From: Strigops habroptila
Lineage: Eukaryota > Chordata > Aves > Psittaciformes > Psittacidae
Assembly: GCF_004027225.2 (NCBI RefSeq)
Contig: NC_044284.2
Coordinates: 39,542,420-39,606,419 of the forward strand
Reading direction: 5' to 3'
DNA: 64,000 bases
Below the pieces are notes generated by a model. The model saw nothing but the letters and a program-made list of their open reading frames with translations. It searched no databases and was not told where the DNA came from. Of the stretch, positions 26,761-50,168 are shown piece after piece (positions within the stretch are counted from its first letter, which is position 1; the number at the start of each line of letters is the position of its first letter). Both the position numbers and the translations under genes were made by a program.

Positions 26761-28526
26761 CCCTCAAATATCTGGTCAGTCAGGCAGCTTCTGCTTAAAA
26801 GTTGTACTCTAGTCTGAAAATACACCAGAGCAAATTCACAAAGCTACAAGAGCCTGCAAACAAACCTGAAAGGCAAGCAATTGACAACAATCATGTTGCA
26901 ATGCTACAGTATTTTAAAGATGCGGTTGTTTTCACCAAAGAAACATCCACATTTCCAGGACACTGCACACTGCCTGCTTCAGTACGTTGGAAAAACATTA
27001 TTTTTCAAAGAACACATATATACATACAGGTGTACAGAGTCAAGGACAACAGTAATACAGACATGCCTATAAACTAAGTTTTACCTTGATAATGAAAAAT
27101 TACAATGAGTTCTATTAGCAAAGAAGTTGAGATCAAATCTTAGTTTACTGTTTTTCCAGGTATGCTCCATAAAAAATCCAAATGTACCAAAAAAAAAAAA
27201 AAAAGATGCCTACCTCCCCTTATCCAAAGGACCACACACATTTACATTGTACATTTATTCTGAAGTTCCTAACACAGACAAAGTGACGCCTGGTACAGGA
27301 CTCAGCACCATCATCTCCGTCTCACGAACACAGGTGGGAGCTTTCATACAACCTATCCTTGGGGTGCGGAGCCCAAGATCAAGCTCCCTGATCCCTAATA
27401 CAATTTTTTTTTCCTCTGAATTACACTGAGACACATATGTGATGCTAAACTTCAGGTTCTACAGCTGCTCTTGATTAGAAAGTGTAAATGGTTACAGTGG
27501 GGCTTTTTTAGATTTTTACTTTATTTAATGATATGAGGATACAAGCTGTGGTTTTAACTTTCTGTTGGCTGGCTTCTCTTCCAGTCCTAAACAATTACCC
27601 TTCCTCCATGTCACAACAGCTTAAATAACTGAATGAACAGAGGAAAGGAAAAGCTTATCCACAAACCAAAGCAAGGCCTAAAATACTTTATCCCAAAGGA
27701 ACCTCTGGGAATGTCAATTCCTCAGGAAATTCACCTTCTCCTTTCATTGACTTGACGTTACAGGTTCTGCAGTAATGCCAACTGCTCTCTGACAAATCTA
27801 ACCCACCAAGTATTAAAGGGCAATGCTGCCCCAGGATAAGGGGATACAGAGCAGACGTTCCCTTGCACACACACATGTTGCTGCAGTGTTTGCCACTTTT
27901 CAAACCAGCCTCTCCCAGCTGAATCCCAAGCCTGTTGTCTGGAAAACTCCGGGATCTGAGCTTCTCAGTGCGCGGGGTGAGACACACTCACCGTGCCCCA
28001 CACCACTGCCAAGGCTGCCACTCACAGCACGGGACAATCATCTCATATATTAATACCACAACCAACGCGGATTTCAATGGAGCACCCCCTTGCAACGTTA
28101 ATTTTTGCTTTGCCTCTGTGGAGAAGGCTGAAATTCAAGTTTGTAAAGCACTATGTTGCAGTTAGGGTTATCCTTCAAGAAAATGCCAGTACCGAGAACC
28201 AAAGGGCCCATGCCCTGTCTTGCAGGACCAGGCCCCAGTCACACCCGGGACTTCACAGCAAGCCTTTACTTGAGACAAAGCCACCCCAGCCGGGACCATC
28301 GCGGCCGGGCTGTTCACACCCACCGAAAACCCGCTTCGGCCACTTACTACCCCGGGCCCTAGTTACAGCCACCTTTAATTAATGCGAGCCGAAGCAAGGG
28401 CTGCACGAAGAACCCGGCGCAGGGCGGTTCCTCCGCCCGACCCCCCTCTCCCCGCCCCGCGGGGCTGCCGCTGGCTTCGGCGCCGGTTCCCCTCAGAGCA
28501 GGGCAGGGCGGTGCGGGGGCCCTTAC

Positions 28527-28920
28527 CCAGGTGCAGGGTGAGGTTGACGGCGGCGGGGTGCTGCACGCCGGCCAGCATGGTGCGGCTCTGCCACCAGGTG
28601 GCGTCGGCGGGGCTGTTGTAGTCGGTGAGGAAGGCGGCGCCGTGCTGCAGGTGGGGCTGGGCGGCGTCGCAGAGGTGGCAGGACTGGGTGACGCCGGTGA
28701 CGCCGGTCTGCACGCAATACTCCTCGGCCGGCGTCCCGCACGTGTGCGTGGCCAGCACCGTGGCGTTGAAAGCGGCGTTGACGAACTCGGGCATGCAGCG
28801 CTGCGGGCGGCCGGTCCGCTCCTCCGTGCACTCGTCCATGGCGCCGCCGCACCGCCCGGGCAACCACAGCCACAGCACCGCCAGCCACAGCGCCCGGCGC
28901 TCGCCGCCGCCGCCCCCCAT
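28527..28920 (-). CDS. LAMC1: LAMC1 exon 1, coding part: laminin subunit gamma-1, N-terminal 131 residues
   Basis: Laminin gamma-1 is a secreted chain of the heterotrimeric laminins of basement membranes. The exon encodes a start methionine, a hydrophobic signal peptide (residues about 10-20, rich in L, W, A and V, cleaved near residues 23-27) and the start of the laminin N-terminal (LN) domain. Recognisable gamma-1 stretches are RPQRCMPEFVNAAFN, YCVQTGVTGVTQSCHLCDA and WWQSRTMLAGVQ, ending at NLTLHLG. The cysteines of this part of the LN domain are present, with NAT and NLT sequons. The ATG at 28920 has a good Kozak context (G at -3, G at +4). The exon stops after CTG CAC CTG G at a GTAAGG donor, which is the family boundary as I recall it (Gly codon split after the first base). 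The frame stays open upstream to 29325, but the signal peptide argues for this ATG. Exons 2 onward are off the left edge. The identification is secure. Confidence 0.97.
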
Positions 28921-29040
28921 GGCGCTCGACCGAGCGGCGGAGGGGCTGGCCGAGCGGCGCGGGCCGGCGGAGGGGCTCGCTCGCTGGCTACCGCCGCTCC
29001 GCGCCTGGCCGCAGGCTGCGATGGGATGGGCCCGGCCCGG

Positions 29041-29066
29041 GCGAGGCGAGGCGAGGCGAGCCGAGG
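29041..29066. repeat. GCGAG pentanucleotide repeat in LAMC1 promoter/5' UTR
   Basis: Four exact GCGAG units followed by degenerate CCGAG and GCGGT units. It lies 120-150 bp upstream of the LAMC1 start codon and would be CTCGC repeats in the sense strand. Confidence 0.8.
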
Positions 29067-29510
29067 CGGTGCGCGCGGCCGGGGGCGGGGCTGCGGCGCG
29101 GGGCAGGCCGGGAGCGGAGTCCCGCCGGCAGAGCGGGCCCGGGAGCGGACGGGAGCCTCCCTCGCCTCCCGGAATGCGTGCGCTTAAAGGGGCGATGGCG
29201 GCGGTGGGGCCGCCGCAATGGGAGATGCCCGTTTCCCGCCCTGCGCCTGTCTGCGTTCTGCCGGTGGTCCCTTGGGAGCGGCGGCGCCCGGTGACAGCGC
29301 TGCCCGGCGGAGGAGCGGGGGGCATCTCGCTCTCTGCGCCGCTGGCGTTGCCTGTCGCAGGCGGGAGTGTCCCCCCGCGGCTCTCCGTGCGGCGGCGAGC
29401 CCAGCCACCGCCTCTGCCTTGTGAGAACCCGGCGCGGGCTGCCCGTTTGTCTCTTTTAAAGACTTTTCGGGGGGGGGGGGATCAAGTTTCTCAAGAAATG
29501 TGGTAAAATT

Positions 29511-42240
<12,730 letters not shown>

Positions 42241-42278
42241 ATCCACTTACATACCATAACGTGAAGATATCCCTTACA

Positions 42279-42553
42279 TTCCTCAGTGACATCATTTGGA
42301 GAGGCTGGGATGATGATGAAAGTTGTGAGAAAGAGTCAGCTCTGGTTGAGGGACTATTCGTGCTGCCACAGGTCATCATTTAAAAAAACACCTGGAAACA
42401 TATAAAATGTTGTGTTTGGAATTGATTCGTTATCAAAGTAATGTTAAAGAAGAACCGGCAGCTGGAGAAGCTGTTGAATACTGGAAGAAGTGAACTAGGA
42501 AGGCTCTCTGAACTACTGAAGGCGCAGAGGACCTACATCTCCGGCAACACTTC
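42279..42553 (+). pseudogene. SHCBP1L: SHCBP1L pseudogene block 1 (middle of the protein)
   Basis: One frame reads FLSDIIWRGWDDDESCE (mammalian FFYDFLWRDWDDEESCE). A shorter GTI segment follows in another frame, after loss of about 11 codons. Next come HLETYKMLCLELIRYQSN and KEEPAAGEAVEYWKK (mammalian LEKYKNKRVELIEYQSN and KEDPSAAEAVECWKK). A TGA at 42491-42493 follows directly. Beyond it the similarity (LSELLK, then EDLHLR) continues in shifted frames. In mammals this is a continuous coding stretch. Confidence 0.88.
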
Positions 42554-45500
42554 TGGGTCATTTGCTACCTGAAAATTTAGTGGGGAAAATAGAAATTAAA
42601 AAAATAAACAAAAAAACAAAGCAACCAAAACCTATTTCAAGGTATGTTTGATGCTTGTTATCTTTCAAAAATTGCTTTTTGGTAACAGTGACATGGTTGT
42701 AAATTACCAAATCTGTATGTTTTGTTCCTGATGCTTATAACACTTGCAGATGCATTATTATAAAAAAGTAAACCACCTGATGTTGCCCTTTTCTGTAGGG
42801 CTACTAAATAGGCAAAATTTAAATCTCTAGCAGCCTTGTCTTGGTTACGGTTTGGTGGAAGATTGGTCTGTGCTAATGAATCAGCAGCTGCAGGACTATA
42901 CTGCATCTCCAGAGGGTATGTGCGTAGATTCACACTTACATAGGCTACATTAAATGAGATTAAGATTTTTAAATTACTTAGAAATTAAAAATGGGTGCCT
43001 GTGCAGCTGCTCTAACACACTGCAGAAGTCAGGCATGACTACATGCTACTTTTGAGCCTCCTCCTAAGGCAGCAGCTCCTGGGATGGACGACTGCCCATT
43101 CATTACCTTCCTTCATGTGTCTCTGAAACTCATGTTGGACTTTGTAGAATTGGCTCAAGGGCTAAGGTGCACAGGAAATTTTCAATGAGTTTGAATAGTG
43201 CAAATAGGCAGACAGCTACAGGCTGTGAATTTGCATACTTTGAAGTCAGTTCCATAGCATGTTTCATCAGATCTGGGATCTGTAAAAGAACTGCATTTTT
43301 TAATCAGATGTCTGCTTTGTTTAATGCAGAACTTGAATGGTATCCACTGAACACACAACTGATTTACTGCCATCCTCATTCAATCCATTTCACTATAAAC
43401 AAATGTTTACATTCAATCCAGTACTACATATATTTAACATTTCCAGCATGATGTCTTAATAGTTTTTAGCTGAAAGTACATTGGTCCAGTATGAAAACTG
43501 ATGAATATATTATTCCACCACTCCTGGTGAGCAGGGTGCTTTTGTCACCATTTTGGAGGTAAAGATTAAAGTACAAACTGTTAAGTGAGGGAAAAACAAA
43601 AAAAGGTGGTTTTGGTTGAATAGCCTGGGGCTTGTTTTCCAGGCTATTTAGCAATTTGTAAGTACTTTGAAATTGCATTTTTCGTTGCCTCGTATCCACA
43701 GGCTAACATGCAGATGCCTAGCACATTGCACACAGAATATAAAGAAAGCACAATTAATGTGAAACTGGATTAAATCTGTCTGGAATTACATGGGAAATCT
43801 GACAGTGTCAGGGAGAAAAATCTCTTCTCATGTAAATGAGCATATAAATTCCTTAATTATGACTTGAGTGATTATGCATCAGAACTACTCACCACCAGAA
43901 ATATTTTATATTTTCAGAGGGGTAGTGGGGCACAACTATATTGGGCAAAATGTTCTATTTGATACCTGGCACAGTATGATAAAGATTTTTTTGTTTTTTA
44001 CCGTAATGTGTCCTTGTATTAGGTAATGCAGTGTGATTTAATCCCAACTTTTATATCCACGGTCTTTGGTTATCCTCAGACTTCTGAGCTCTTATCAGCA
44101 CCTGCTAATCGTGGATTCTTTCTTCCACCTTGGTTCCTTAAATTCATCTTCATTTGGATTAGAAAAATTCCTAACATCAAAGTCTACCCTTCCTACTACT
44201 ACAGATGCTACTATCGCACCAGCAAAGCTCATACTTCGAACAGTGCCAGATTTCTGAGTCACTCGAAGATTTTTAAAAAATTAAGGTTTATAATGGTGCC
44301 TTGGAAAATATGACATCACTGGGAGCTTCTCACGAAAGTTTACTGCTGTGAGAGCATCCGGCAGGCCACACTTATACAGTTCCTAGCAGGCAGAGTTTGG
44401 ATCAGCCTAAAATCTCAAAGTCTTTCTTGCCACCAAATCCCAGAATTGATCAGGCCAGCAGAGCGAAGGGGTGAAAAGTGGAGGACAAGTAGAAAACATC
44501 TTCAGAAGTGTCACTTGTCAGTGCCCGGATTAAAGCAGAGTTCCTATGTAAGAAAACATAGAATTAAAACTACAATAAATCCACCATTAAACGATGATAC
44601 AGGTTACGAGATACTTAAACTCTGTCAAAGCAGTTTTGGTCCTATCTGTATCAGCTTGTCCAACAAATGTCATAAAAGCAGCTACACTGCAAGAGCTATG
44701 TTTAGACTTCAGCGCTTGTTTCCAAACATGAGTCAAAGCCCAGAACCTTGACATTTCACAAAGCTAAGGTTTATTTTGAGGATTCGGATGTGGCAAGCAG
44801 GTAGTCTGAGCAGCTGAGCACAAAAGGAAAACCACCTGAACTGGAATTATCCATAGTGCAGTGTAAAAATGAGCAATCAGTTGAAATATAAATTATCCTT
44901 TAAGACACTTTAAAATAAGTAACATAATTTTTTAAAACAACAACACTTGAGGTATCTTTTCTTCTTACTTGGAAGCTTTCCTAAACTCCTAGGTACCACC
45001 TACTATGTAACTTTTCCAGACTGGACCTTCAACTTTGTGTTCTCCATCCATAGGTGAGAATTTGGGCCATTATTACATTATTAGTGACAGATGGCACAAA
45101 GCTACATGACCAAATATATTATTCTTCTTTCTGCTTCCCATAGTTGAGAATTTTATTTTTCTTGCAATTTCTTCCCTCGGAAAGTGCACTGATGCAGCTG
45201 AGACAACTCTTACTCCCATTACCTTCTCTCCTCCCCCCCCCAAAAAAAAAACAAATCAGTTGGCTACGCTGAGTGACTAATCCCGTTAGTAGAAGGTAAG
45301 AGGAATAGTGAGGAATTACACACCAGACACTGGGTATAGGGCAGGAGTTGAGATGTACATGAAAACAGTAGCTAGGAAAAAAGCAGTTCTTCATGTGTTT
45401 TCCAGTATAGTCTTTCTGTATTGCAGATGGCAGCATGGGAGGAAAACTTGGAATTCCAAAATACAGTCCTGGTATCAAAAAACTCTTTGCAAAAGGAACT

Positions 45501-45633
45501 GACTGCAGGAAACAGAACAAGGCAGAAGGTTTTAAAATTACTCTTAAATTCAAAACCTTACTTTTGCTTTTTTTGTTTGTTTGGTTTTAGTTTACTCAAA
45601 TGTAAGAAGTGGTGCTCACTCTTTCCTGTATGA

Positions 45634-45780
45634 ATGACAGATATTTTTATGGATACTCCATTTCAGCAACATGATAATTTGAATGTTGCTTTAGAAAGCT
45701 GCCACAGTGAATATGATGTGGGCATTTTTCCAGGCTGCAAACTTATCCCCATTAACTAAAGGCATTATTACTGGACCTTA
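45634..45780 (+). pseudogene. SHCBP1L: SHCBP1L pseudogene block 2 (start of beta-helix region)
   Basis: The frame starting at 45634 reads DTPFQQHDNLNVALESC and then GIFPG, against mammalian DTLLQQHGDLDLALDNC and IIFPG. It ends at an in-frame TAA (45757-45759), where the mammalian protein continues. Confidence 0.82.
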
Positions 45781-46968
45781 GTATTGTGTTCTCTTATAAT
45801 TTACCTCTGTCTTTATGAATCATAGGCTCAGAAGCAGTCCCGATTAATGGTTCTAAGCAAATGATAGGCAACAGTAAGTTTCCCAGAGCTTTTAACAGAA
45901 CTAAAAACTTTCAGTGTGAAAATGAACAGCAGAGTATAATTTGTTAGCTACGACCTAGGGAAAACAATATTGTGCAACTGGAATACAGTATAGCAGCAAT
46001 TCAGTGGAAAATCAGTTTCATAAAACATATGTATATATAAAATATACACATTTTAAAGCAGCATGAAGTTAAATAGTCATAGAATCTCTAAAACAGGCAG
46101 GGCTCTTCCCTGATAGCTATTGAAAGGTGTTATTTATTGGGGTTTCTTTTTATAAGGACATCAATATTGGCAGTGTATTTAACACTCCCATAAGGTGGCA
46201 GGTTTAATATTAAATTAGCATCAGTAGAGTTTGCAGCCATACTCAGCAACTTACACCTTGCAGATTTAAAGGCTGCAAGCACCGATTATCTAAACGTCTG
46301 TACTCACTTGTGCATGTTTCCATGTTCAGGTTGATGCCTACACCATCATATGGTCTCGCAGCTTGCAAAATATGACATCATGTTCTGAGTTTATCTGCAT
46401 CAATTTTTTATACATTTTAGTATCCTGAAAATAACACAAAAGTGCTCCTTCAGCTGCCCATCAGTACTGGTGTGCTGTTCTAATGCGCATTACCTCCAGG
46501 GGAGAACGGTCACTGAAACACATCCTGCTAACGCTGGCCCTTCTGCGACTTGAAGGCTTGTCCTGACCAGTAAAGCAAAGCCCCCCAGCAGAAACAAAGC
46601 TCAACTGAAGCTGTTCATTGCACCTCAGTCTTTTAGCGCCCCCCTTTTCTATCCAGACACAGACACACTGAAAATGCATGTGCTTCACCACCACTAAGGC
46701 AGCATCTCTTGTTTATTTAAATGACCTCCTCATCCTTCTGGACCCAACCTGCTTTTAAAAACCAGAGCCACATGCAAAGCTACTGGTTTTTATTGAGCTT
46801 GTTTTAAGGAACTTTCTGTTACTGCTGAGAACAAGGAAGTACCAAACAGGTTTCAGAGCTCTCGACAGCATCAGGAGAAAAGCACCAGGAGGCTAGGGAG
46901 CAGGCACAGAGGGAGATTGGGAATGAGGTGAGAGAAAATGCCAGCAAATCTCAGAGCTCGTGTGTGTC

Positions 46969-47006
46969 AGTGAAGTGGCATGCAGCAAGTGAAGTGGCAT
47001 GCAGCA
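46969..47006 (+). repeat. 19-bp perfect tandem duplication
   Basis: AGTGAAGTGGCATGCAGCA occurs twice back to back. It lies in non-coding DNA between pseudogene blocks 2 and 3. Confidence 0.9.
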
Positions 47007-48133
47007 AGGCCACACTCTCTTGACAGACAAGTTCTGCACCAATAAAGTGCTTTTACCAGCCATTTTCAGATCCTTCTTCCATCAAAGCCCAGGGTGAGCA
47101 GGCACATTCAGATTAGAAGTGTTCACCTCAATCATTCTGCTTTCAGAGACAGGTAAGGCATCATGATCTCACAGGCTAAGCCGATCACCTTGATAAAAGT
47201 TTTCTGTGACATTAGCTTTCCTCTGGCCAGCATTCTCATCCGCTTTGTTATTTGGAGGCAAAAAAAGATAAATTACCTAATTGTAACGCTAATTTGGTCA
47301 GGAACAAATTCAGTGTGGGCACACTTTTAACACATGCTCTACACATCAAGTACAAACGTTTCTAAATAACTCCATAGAAAGATTGTTCCTATAAAGAAAC
47401 TGCTTAAGAGAAAAGATTTCCTTTCAAAAGAAGGACTCATCCTCCTTGGAGGTGGTGGTCTTGAGATCAATGGAATACCATTAATGTTGATGCCACAACT
47501 GATCACTTAGCTTTCCTCTAAACTTTCTCCAAGTAAAGATCATAGCATCTTTCTGCTGAATTCCCCTCCACTGGTGGAAATCTCTCTTCGGCTAGAGATG
47601 TTTTTCAGTTCTTACCCTCGAGTACGTTATGCAAAGTGCAGGTTAAGTACCACCGTGTAGAGTAGGCAAATCTTCTGCATATTTACTCTAACAAAGCAAC
47701 AAAAGGCAGACTCTCAGATTTCCTCTGTGACTAAGTATCACCTCAAAGACAAAAGCAAACGTGCTGTGTTTCTCATCTCTCTTGTGTGGAGACACACAAT
47801 CTGTGCCTTTGTGGTTTGTGTTCTGCTCACCAGGCTTTTGAAACTGAGCCGTCAGTTTGCATGAACAGCAATCGTGTTTTGTTTAATACAGCATAGTGCA
47901 TACAAACATGCAGGCAAGCACTGGGGCCAGAAATTAAGATAAAAGGTTGGTTTAATGGCAACTTCATAACTTGTTAGTAGCATTGTTAATATTTATGTGA
48001 GAGGTTTTAATACAAGCAAGACAAAAATTCCAGTAACCAACTGTTATCCTTCATATTATGGTTTTGACACTATTGTCAATATTACTTTCACTCTTCTCCT
48101 TTGCCACTTGGAACCAGATAACCACAATAAATC

Positions 48134-48324
48134 ATAATTGCTTCCAAACCCTCTCATGAGAGCTTTGTGGTATCAAAATCCCAAGATAAAACACACACCT
48201 TAGGTCGGTCCAGCACAGAACAGTAGATGGTGTCGTGGCTGCTGAATCTGACCAGGTGATTGTAGCATCTGCACTCACTGGAGCTCCTCTGACCATCACA
48301 GACAGTGAGATTACTGGAGCTCAG
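48134..48324 (+). pseudogene. SHCBP1L: SHCBP1L pseudogene block 3
   Basis: It reads IIASKPSHESFVVSK in one frame, then after a net loss of 4 nt TVDGVVAAES and ALTGAPLTITDSEITGAQ in another. The mammalian counterparts are SEPSRDSFVVSK, TVDGIVVVES and VLTGAALTITDSEITGAQ. About 11 codons between the last two segments are missing. The block ends at CAG followed by GT, a usable donor at the expected phase-0 boundary. Without the frame change, reading runs into TAG at 48224. Confidence 0.9.
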
Positions 48325-48953
48325 GTAGTTTTTTCCTCTTAAATTTCAGCTAATTACATTTGTTATACAAGAGACATGAGCACTCTGACGAGCTGGCTTT
48401 TTGAAACAAAGCACAGACCAATTTAGTGACACAGTAAACTCATTGCAAGCTCAGTTTTTATAGTGAAAATGTACATGTCATTTCAGGTTAATTTTCAGTT
48501 TTCTGTACCCAGCCTGTTTAAGCTCCTCATTAGCATGTCAATCCTTGTATAGACTGCACTATTCATTTCTGGCACGTGAAGGGTAGGCAAGGGTTATTGC
48601 TTTTCCACTTAACTTGTCCTGATGCATTAGATATTAAAAACAGGACTGAACATTGTTAAGCAGTATTTTCATGCTGGACAGTCCTTAATATGTGAAACAC
48701 TAAGCACATAGATAAAACCAACTAAGCTGTAACTTGTAGATGGTAAACAGTCCACAGCACCTTCCCCTCCACAACCTGTGACCTGAGTGGTCCTCAGGAG
48801 CAGGTATCCTTGCAAGCTCCATCCCAGCAGCAACTCCTGACACAATTTCATACATTATTACACCTGGCTGTACCCTTAAAGTGCCCATTAACTTCTTTTA
48901 ACAATTCTTACAAGCAACATAATATTAGATTTAATCTTTCGGTTAATGAATAG

Positions 48954-49080
48954 GACTCTGGAGTTGAGCTGTACCCAAGAAGCACATCCAACTTAAGAGA
49001 GTTACAACATTCATCACTGCAATAGTACTAGAACCAGAGAGACCTCATAGTACAGCATTAATGTTAACATAGCATTTTTG
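48954..49080 (+). pseudogene. SHCBP1L: SHCBP1L pseudogene block 4
   Basis: After an AG acceptor at 48952-48953 the phase-0 frame reads DSGVELYPRS. After a one-base insertion it reads NIHHCNSTRT (mammalian GAGVELYPGS, then NEIHHCNNLRT). An in-frame TAG follows at 49048-49050. The acceptor phase matches the donor of the previous block. Confidence 0.88.
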
Positions 49081-49889
49081 GGTCCTTTTCCAGTAACAGT
49101 AAATGATAGCTTTACAGTTACAAATCAGAATAATTTTTGTAAATAGACCTAAGAAACATCAACTTTCCTCTAAAACGGGAATTTCTTTAGCTAGGACTTC
49201 ATATTGAAGTAGCCCCAGTAAAAATATTTTTAGCTAGTATCAGAGAATATTGTACAAATACTTGATAATCACTGGTATCCTATTACACCTCCTAGAACTC
49301 CTCACAGTAGGAACAGGGAAAAGCTAATAGTAATTATGCAGTTGGAAGCAGTCTGTGGTGAAGGACCCCACTACACATGAAGGCCTGATCAGAACAAAAC
49401 CTTAACTGAAATAGCAGGACTCAGTCATGGAAATGCCTGCAGAGCTGCTTTCCAAGGGGGGGCCAGCTTGCCAGAGTTCATCTGAATTTTTCCCAGTATC
49501 TCCAGTTCTATTTCTGCATATGTAAAACTGAGGCAGTGCTGAACAGCCTGCTGCTGTAGAGCCCTTCCTTAAGCTCTGGTCTGTGCTCACCTTGCACCCA
49601 CCTCTCCTGCTTCTTGTTTAAATACTGACTTCTTTTGAAGACCAGTAACAGCTAAATTGAAAGCTTTAACAAATGTTAGATCATACTTAAGACTTGTAGG
49701 ATTGATACTAAAATTATTAAGTATAGTTCTCTTTAAAACCCTTAGACATCTGCTTCCTGTTTCCAGTTTCGTGTTAGTAACACAACTGCAATAACACAAT
49801 GGACGGGCAAGCCAAGGCAAGCTAGTTTTGTCTGGATGCAATAAATACAGATGTGGAAAGGACAGGTAACAAACGCTACAGCACATCTT

Positions 49890-50168
49890 TCAATGTCTAT
49901 CCCTGCTGATTCCCTAACAGAAAAAGAAAAATAATCACATTTTCAGTAGTGGTGGCACAGAGTGACCATTCTTCAATCTGCAGAAAAGTCCACACCAGCA
50001 GAAAGGGTTGTGGAGTTTACTGCATCAGACCATGCAGAAGATGATACATGCTCCAAATTAATCCCAGATTTAAGTTTGGAGATGAATACTGATACACTTG
50101 ATGATATCAAAGATAGCTCTGTAATTCACAGCTGGATACCTAAGCTTCATGTAGCATTTGGCTTTTAG
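49890..50168 (+). pseudogene. SHCBP1L: SHCBP1L pseudogene block 5 (C-terminal exon)
   Basis: KNNHIFSSGG (frame at 49927) is followed, one base short, by VTILQSAEKS at 49962 and then DLSLEMNTDTLDDIKDSSVI. The mammalian order is [38 protein letters not shown]. Unshifted, the first frame ends in TGA at 49963-49965. The original stop position is not conserved: the second frame runs on to a TAG at 50166. Confidence 0.88.

Larger units (their letters stand above)
1..28526 (-). other. LAMC1: LAMC1 intron 1 (5' part, runs off the left edge)
   Basis: Everything left of the exon 1 donor (GT at 28525-28526) is intronic. None of the ORFs matches the next LAMC1 segment or any other known protein exon. 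They are short, lack splice context, and several are CR1 LINE remnants or lie in low-complexity DNA. The LAMC1 first intron is also very large in mammals, so an intron of at least 28.5 kb is expected. Apart from the repeats listed separately, I see only unique AT-rich intronic DNA with frequent poly(A)/poly(T) runs, for example T18 at 10350-10367, A20 at 10960-10979 and A17 at 12282-12298. Confidence 0.9.
28380..29510. promoter_or_regulatory. LAMC1: CpG island spanning the LAMC1 promoter, 5' UTR and exon 1
   Basis: GC content and CpG density rise sharply here and fall again on both sides. The region holds GC-box-like motifs (GGGGGCGGGG near 29080), repeated GCGAG pentamers at 29041-29060, and no TATA box that I can see. 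It overlaps the LAMC1 start codon at 28920, so transcription on the minus strand very likely begins between about 28950 and 29450. The exact start site cannot be read from the sequence. A run of about 12 G (29469-29480) marks the outer edge. Confidence 0.85.
42279..50168 (+). pseudogene. SHCBP1L: SHCBP1L pseudogene (unitary, decayed in place)
   Basis: Five blocks on the plus strand (42279-42553, 45634-45780, 48134-48324, 48954-49080, about 49890-50168) match successive parts of the mammalian SHCBP1L protein in the right order. Mammalian SHCBP1L is a testis spindle-associated protein with a right-handed beta-helix region. The location, convergent with DHX9 and opposite to LAMC1, is the ancestral one. 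In-frame stops occur at 42491, 45757 and 49048, and frameshifts lie inside or between matched stretches in the blocks at 42279, 48134, 48954 and 49890. Introns are retained, so this is not a processed copy. The N-terminal exons were not found. The comparison uses my recollection of the mammalian protein, so residue-level detail is approximate, but the number of consecutive matches makes the assignment strong. Confidence 0.88.

Noticed and set aside
28531..29506. Long plus-strand frames (218 and 293 codons) across the CpG island
   Set aside because: They are antisense shadows of LAMC1 exon 1 and its GC-rich promoter, where stop codons are scarce. No recognisable protein is encoded.
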